Positions 60,123 to 64,000 of a stretch of 64,000 nucleotides of DNA are shown here, piece after piece (the first letter of the stretch is position 1; every line of letters begins with the position of its first letter). The notes beneath the pieces were generated by a model. The model was not told the DNA's origin, ran no database searches, and saw nothing but the letters and a program-made list of their open reading frames with translations. The position numbers and the translations under genes are program-made. The DNA comes from Domibacillus tundrae (GTDB lineage: Bacteria; Bacillota; Bacilli; Bacillales; Domibacillaceae): NCBI RefSeq assembly GCF_000970675.1, contig NZ_LAJA01000001.1:248001-312000 (forward strand), in the 5' to 3' direction.

Positions 60123-61517
60123 TCACTCCTTTTCAGCAGTGTCCCCGTTTCCTGAAATCGTATGCGCGATATGCCGGCCATTTTGAATGCAGGCGCCGAT
60201 GCCCACGCCAAAATACGAGCAGCCGGCGAGGTGGACGTTTGGATAAAACTTGTTCATTTTTTCTACGAGTTCTGCAACTGCCTGGCCGTGTCCTAAATGG
60301 TAATTCGGCATCAAGTTCGTCCACGGTGTCACTTCAACAGTCTTTGGCTTTTCCGTGATACCGAGGCTTTTTTCAAGATCTGCGAGAGCGGCTTTCACAA
60401 GCTCCGATTCGGTCATGCCGGCAAGTGCCGCGTAATGCGGATTCGAGCTTTTGTAAAATAACCGGACGAGCAGGTTTCGGTTTGCCGACGTGTGTGTCCA
60501 TTTCCGGCTCGTCCACGTACACGCGTCACACGTTAAATCGGTGCCGTCCGTGACGATAAAACCGGTGCCGTCTGCAGGAAGCTGTTCATCCGGAATATCA
60601 AAGCCGAGATAAATACTGATGAGCGACGAATTTTTCAGTTCATTAAAATGTTCATCCAGCGCGGGTTCTGCCAGCATTTTTTGCGCCGCGTCATGCGGGA
60701 TGGCGAGAACGACTTCATCCGCTTCAATGGATTCTCCTGTATGGAATGAAACCGAATAAACATTATCCTTCATTTCCAGATTCGTGACGGTGGTTCCTTT
60801 CAGCACGCGCGCTGACGGCGATTTTTCCGCGAGCCGGTCAATGAGTGTACCGAGGCCGCCTTGAAACGAGATAAACTTTTTGCGTGCTTTGTCCCCGAGA
60901 AACGTTTCTTTATTTGCTGAAAAGCCCTTGATAATGCTGCCGTATTCATTTTTGTATTCAAGCAAATACGGAAGCGTCGATTTCATTGTTAATTGATCGA
61001 GCTTGCCTGAATAGACGCCGGACAAAATAGGGGCGATTTGCTTTTCGACAATTTCGCGGCCTAAATAATACGTTAAAAAAGCGCCGACGGAATCATCTGG
61101 GCCAAATGGATTGTCCGTTTTGTCAAAGTCGGCAAGCGCTTCTTGTTTCCCTTCGTCGGTCAACAGTGTGCTTTCATTGAGTGATTCCACGCTGGTCGGG
61201 ATGCCAAACACTGTTTCTTCCGGAATTTTATGAAGCATATTATCTGTATACAAATACGAAACACCCGTTTCGTTGTAAACGAGTTCATCTTGCAAGTCGA
61301 GTTCTTCCACAAGCGGCAGCACGCCGGTGTTCCGGGCGACAATTGAATCTGCGCCCGCTTCAATCGTAAAGCCGTCATATGTTACGGTCCGGATTTTGCC
61401 GCCAAGCTGTTCGTTTTGCTCCACAAGCACGATGTTCCAGTCCGGATGTTGATTGGTCAGGTGGTGCATCGCGGTTATTCCGGTAATGCCGCCGCCGATT
61501 ATAACAACTGTTTTCAT
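60123..61517 (-). CDS. cgoX: Coproporphyrinogen III oxidase CgoX (HemY/HemG type)
   Basis: 464 residues behind GAGGAGATG. FAD-binding Rossmann start VIIGGGITGITAMHHL and the C-terminal FAD motif YPNVHLAGCSYFGVGIGACI. In Gram-positive bacteria this enzyme oxidises coproporphyrinogen III to coproporphyrin III in the coproporphyrin-dependent haem pathway. B. subtilis has hemEHY together, but here hemE and hemH are not adjacent. Confidence 0.9.
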   Translation of the reverse strand: MKTVVIIGGGITGITAMHHLTNQHPDWNIVLVEQNEQLGGKIRTVTYDGFTIEAGADSIVARNTGVLPLVEELDLQDELVYNETGVSYLYTDNMLHKIPEETVFGIPTSVESLNESTLLTDEGKQEALADFDKTDNPFGPDDSVGAFLTYYLGREIVEKQIAPILSGVYSGKLDQLTMKSTLPYLLEYKNEYGSIIKGFSANKETFLGDKARKKFISFQGGLGTLIDRLAEKSPSARVLKGTTVTNLEMKDNVYSVSFHTGESIEADEVVLAIPHDAAQKMLAEPALDEHFNELKNSSLISIYLGFDIPDEQLPADGTGFIVTDGTDLTCDACTWTSRKWTHTSANRNLLVRLFYKSSNPHYAALAGMTESELVKAALADLEKSLGITEKPKTVEVTPWTNLMPNYHLGHGQAVAELVEKMNKFYPNVHLAGCSYFGVGIGACIQNGRHIAHTISGNGDTAEKE

Positions 61518-61529
61518 CTTGTCATCTCC

Positions 61530-61988
61530 TCAAGACGATGATAGCACTTTTTCAATGGATGCCTTCAACTCAATTTCGACATTTCCTTTAACAGCGCGGC
61601 TAATCATGCAGGATGTCTCTGCTTTTTCCGCAAGTTTGTGCGCTTTTTGAACATCTTTGTCAGTCGCATCCGCTTTTAACAAGACGCACGGCTTGTGAAT
61701 AATTTTTTGATACGTGATAACGCCATTTGTCACATCCACTACACCTTCTGACGTCATCGTGAGTGATTCCTTTTGCAAATTATTTCGTTCCAGCATGGCG
61801 GCGAGCGTAATAATGTAGCATGTTGCGGCCGCCCCGAGCAGCATTTCATCCGGATTCGTCCCAATGCCGGGGCCGTCCATTTGGGGCGGAATCGACACCG
61901 TCGTGTTTAAATTCCCTACTTCAATTGTGCCGGTATCATTGCGGCCGCCGGGCCAGTTGGCCTGTAAAGTGAAAATATGCTTTGCCAT
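61530..61988 (-). CDS. OsmC-family peroxiredoxin (SACOL1771 type)
   Basis: 152 residues behind AGGAGATGACG. OsmC/Ohr fold with the two reactive cysteines in GAAATCYIITLAAMLE and AETSCMISRAVKGN, and conserved GPGIGTNPDEMLLG. Reduces organic hydroperoxides. Followed 12 bp later by cgoX on the same strand, so a shared transcript is possible; both relate to redox stress. Confidence 0.88.
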   Translation of the reverse strand: MAKHIFTLQANWPGGRNDTGTIEVGNLNTTVSIPPQMDGPGIGTNPDEMLLGAAATCYIITLAAMLERNNLQKESLTMTSEGVVDVTNGVITYQKIIHKPCVLLKADATDKDVQKAHKLAEKAETSCMISRAVKGNVEIELKASIEKVLSSS

Positions 61989-62145
61989 TTCACGTCATCT
62001 CCTTTTTGTTCAGTGTAAATCATTTTAGAAAAAAGGGGGAATCGAACGTTTTGATTTCCTTTTTATGTTATATTTTGATGGACGGGGTGTCAGCCACCCG
62101 ATGCTTTCACACGTTGAGGGACTGACACTGAAGGAGGCGGATAGA

Positions 62146-62475
62146 ATGAAAAGATGGATAGTTGCTTCATGTCTTTTTGTTTTCTTAACAGGATGTGGAG
62201 ACAGCAATCAAGCAGAGTTTAACGGTGAATTTGGGCAGGAAAAACAAGCAGCGTGGGATTTTTTGCAGGAACAGGACTGGACTGTGAAGGCGGAAGAGAC
62301 GGCCACTGTGGATGTGACAAAAGAGGTGCAGGACGTGGAATGGGTTCGTTCGTCTGATTCAAAAGAGTGGGTGGCGGTGTCGTTTGCAGATGAAAAACCA
62401 AGTGTAGTAGGTGTACCTGTCATCCTTGTCGAGCCAGAAACGAAAGAAGTCGTCGGATATATACCGGGAGAGTGA
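62146..62475 (+). CDS. Putative lipoprotein, 109 residues
   Basis: ATG 62146 behind AAGGAGG. Signal peptide with lipobox LTGC (Cys near 17). The mature part is acidic and contains a segment like a PepSY/YcdB-type strand (VVGVPVILVEPETKEVVGYI). No family named. Overlaps the region of the next start and is probably co-transcribed with the DUF523 gene. Confidence 0.75.
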   Translation: MKRWIVASCLFVFLTGCGDSNQAEFNGEFGQEKQAAWDFLQEQDWTVKAEETATVDVTKEVQDVEWVRSSDSKEWVAVSFADEKPSVVGVPVILVEPETKEVVGYIPGE

Positions 62476-62480
62476 TAAAG

Positions 62481-62930
62481 ATGATCTTAGTGAGCTCGTG
62501 CCTTGCGGGAATGAAGGTGCGGTACAACGGGACGGACCGGCTGGATGAACGTATTCGCCAGCTGGTCGAAGAGAAAAAAGCGGTGATGGTTTGTCCGGAG
62601 CTTTTAGGCGGATTTCAAACACCACGGCCGCCGGCGGAAATTATCGGCGGGACAGGTGAAGACGTGCTGGACGGATGGGCAAAAGTGGTCGATCAATTTG
62701 GTCATGATGTAACGGATATGTACGTGTCCGGCGCGATGGAAACACTAAAGATTGCACGGGAGGTCGGCGCAACAACGGTTGTCCTGAAAGAAAACAGTCC
62801 GTCGTGCGGCAGCGGATTTATTTACAATGGCACCTTTTCAGGAGAAAAAACCGCCGGAACCGGCGTAACGACCGCGCTGCTGCGGCGAAATGGAATTCAT
62901 GTTTTGTCGGAAGAAGAATTTTGGTCGTGA
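62481..62930 (+). CDS. DUF523 family protein
   Basis: 149 residues from ATG 62481 behind GGGAGAG. MILVSSCLAGMKVRYNGT, VCPELLGGFQTPRPPAEI and LKENSPSCGSGFIYNGTFSG are the DUF523 hallmarks, including the conserved cysteines. Biochemical role unknown; some relatives are linked to thiol or sulfur chemistry. Its stop is followed within two bases by a 20-bp-period repeat array. Confidence 0.85.
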   Translation: MILVSSCLAGMKVRYNGTDRLDERIRQLVEEKKAVMVCPELLGGFQTPRPPAEIIGGTGEDVLDGWAKVVDQFGHDVTDMYVSGAMETLKIAREVGATTVVLKENSPSCGSGFIYNGTFSGEKTAGTGVTTALLRRNGIHVLSEEEFWS

Positions 62931-62931
62931 G

Positions 62932-63001
62932 TGAGCACAAATTCTCCTGAATGGACACAAATTTAGATAAGTGGACACAATGGGGTATGAATGGACACCC
63001 G
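62932..63001 (+). repeat. Phased array of four TGGACACAAA motifs, exactly 20 bp apart
   Basis: Cores at 62932 (TGAGCACAAA), 62952 (TGGACACAAA), 62972 (TGGACACAAT) and 62992 (TGGACACCCG), with unrelated bases between. Same core and period as 17187-17338. Starts right after the DUF523 stop codon. Confidence 0.8.
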
Positions 63002-63056
63002 GTCTATTTTCTTTAAACCGGAAAGAGGAATTGATTGAAGAGGGAGTGATCGCCAA

Positions 63057-63437
63057 GTGAAAAAAAGAGCCGCGGCATCCATCATGATTTTCTTTCTGGC
63101 AGGCTGTTCGGCACAAACGGAGACCCTTGTCACCACCACAATTGGAAACCCAGCCGCCCAAGACGTGCTGAAACTTGAACCGGCCGCTGACATGTTTCAG
63201 CTGGACGACGTGATTTATCAAACGGATGTGGACTGGGTCGACCAGTTGTCGCTGACAAAAGGAGAAAAAGCGGGTGAAATTCAACAAAACGTAACCGTTC
63301 CAGAAGATTTCCGAGACGGTTCGGCGACTCACTTATCAAAAGGGACAGTTATTTTCAAAGCGGTTGAACAACAGGATGTTCTCATCGTGGATGTAAATGG
63401 AAAGGAAAAGTATTATTTGGCGATTTTAGAAGGATGA
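63057..63437 (+). CDS. Putative lipoprotein, 126 residues
   Basis: GTG 63057 behind GAGGGAGTG. Signal peptide ASIMIFFLAGC with Cys near 17 as lipid anchor. The mature part has no known motif. Likely an extracytoplasmic protein anchored to the membrane. Next to a second small lipoprotein gene (62146), but no similarity between them is evident. Confidence 0.7.
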   Translation: MKKRAAASIMIFFLAGCSAQTETLVTTTIGNPAAQDVLKLEPAADMFQLDDVIYQTDVDWVDQLSLTKGEKAGEIQQNVTVPEDFRDGSATHLSKGTVIFKAVEQQDVLIVDVNGKEKYYLAILEG

Positions 63438-63490
63438 TGGGCTTGAAAGGGACCAATCAATAGGTGCTGAATCGATAAGGAGGAAAAGGA

Positions 63491-64000
63491 TTGAATCGGA
63501 TTATTGGTACATATGAAACGGACGGACATGTGACCGAATATTCGGTGATTGGTGACGGAATACCGGTGATGGTGATGCATGGCGGCCATTCAAATTGCTA
63601 TGAGGAATTCGGCTATCAGCACTTGCTGGATCATGGCTTCAAAATCATCACGCCGTCACGGGCGGGCTATGGTCTTTCCACAGCCGCTTCATTTCACGAC
63701 GCGATCACCCGGTATGTGAAGCTGCTGGATCATTTAGGGCTGGACCGTGTGCATTTGGTTGGGATATCCGCCGGCGGGACGAGTGCGATTAAACTGGCTG
63801 CGTTGTTTCCGGAGAGAATCAACACGTTGACGCTGCAAAGTGCTGTGACAGGCAAGTGGCTGACAGCGGAACACACAGAATACAAAACGGCACAAGTGAT
63901 ATTCCGGTCTCCTATCGAACGATTGACATGGAGACTGCTGGCTGCTTTTGGCAATGCCAGCCCGCGTTTGTCGTTTAAGCCGATGTTCTCCTCTTTAAGC
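63491..64000 (+). CDS. Alpha/beta hydrolase (3' partial)
   Basis: TTG 63491 behind AAGGAGGAAAA; the frame is open to the window end, 170 codons seen. HGGHSNCYEEFG forms the oxyanion region, and GISAGG holds the nucleophile Ser near residue 99. Acid and His residues are beyond the window. Probably an esterase or proline-iminopeptidase-like enzyme; substrate unknown. Confidence 0.8.
   Translation, partial: MNRIIGTYETDGHVTEYSVIGDGIPVMVMHGGHSNCYEEFGYQHLLDHGFKIITPSRAGYGLSTAASFHDAITRYVKLLDHLGLDRVHLVGISAGGTSAIKLAALFPERINTLTLQSAVTGKWLTAEHTEYKTAQVIFRSPIERLTWRLLAAFGNASPRLSFKPMFSSLS

Overview
The window looks like chromosomal DNA of an endospore-forming member of the Bacillaceae (Bacillus/Domibacillus-like; genus not provable from sequence alone). 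The evidence is strong AGGAGG-type ribosome sites, moderate GC, and many Bacillus-type families: CydDC with a Rex-like operator, HtrA next to a CssRS-like two-component system, the kinase inhibitor Sda, a NiaP transporter, YsfB/GlcD/GlcF, YvrJ/DUF1659/DUF2922 small proteins, CsbD behind a sigma-B promoter, and an intact BirA operator. No rRNA, tRNA, CRISPR array or intact transposase was seen.

Layout. 1-4 kb: end of a sugar/polyol catabolic cluster (two TIM-barrel isomerases/epimerases, a zinc dehydrogenase, a sugar-binding lipoprotein). 4-12.4 kb: a chemoreceptor, a broken AraC regulator, a LytTR regulator with an atypical receiver plus a histidine kinase, and the CydDC exporter. 12.4-17.2 kb: TetR regulator with divergent oxidoreductase, a collapsed biotin operon, a truncated sensor, and a regulator/hydrolase pair. 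17.3-24.4 kb: metabolic genes (SDR, acetamidase, NfrA-type flavin reductase, HAD phosphatase, NiaP). 24.4-27.8 kb: repeats, small membrane peptides and a MEDS-PAS sporulation-type kinase. 27.8-35.7 kb: CssRS-like system, HtrA, a secreted repeat protein, small membrane proteins, CapA-like protein and Sda. 35.7-41.3 kb: GNAT, nucleotidyltransferase, remnants of a GtrA/GalU pair, a frameshifted signal peptidase, a chemoreceptor. 41.3-48 kb: TetR plus RND efflux pump, CsbD, AI-2E-family exporter, YitT. 48-54.7 kb: DUF2922/DUF1659/YvrJ small proteins, an aldo-keto reductase/epimerase pair, HxlR, one intact and one broken diguanylate cyclase. 54.7-64 kb: DnaD-like protein, glycolate oxidase genes with their CdaR regulator, CgoX, OsmC, lipoproteins, DUF523 and a partial hydrolase.

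Two themes stand out. First, many loci are decaying: bioA, bioW, an AraC gene, a signal peptidase, a GtrA/GalU pair, a GGDEF gene, a 5TM sensor and a small gene all carry stops, frameshifts or internal deletions beside intact neighbours. Second, several intergenic spaces, often starting at or in the preceding stop codon, hold arrays of a short core motif repeated every 20-21 bp with variable sequence between. The clearest has eight units at 17187-17338. Related arrays are at 33977, 45397, 47935, 51134 and 62932. I do not recognise these as a described element, and they are the best candidate for something new. Modular hairpin repeats at 27570-27800 and 48286-48477 form a separate repeat family.
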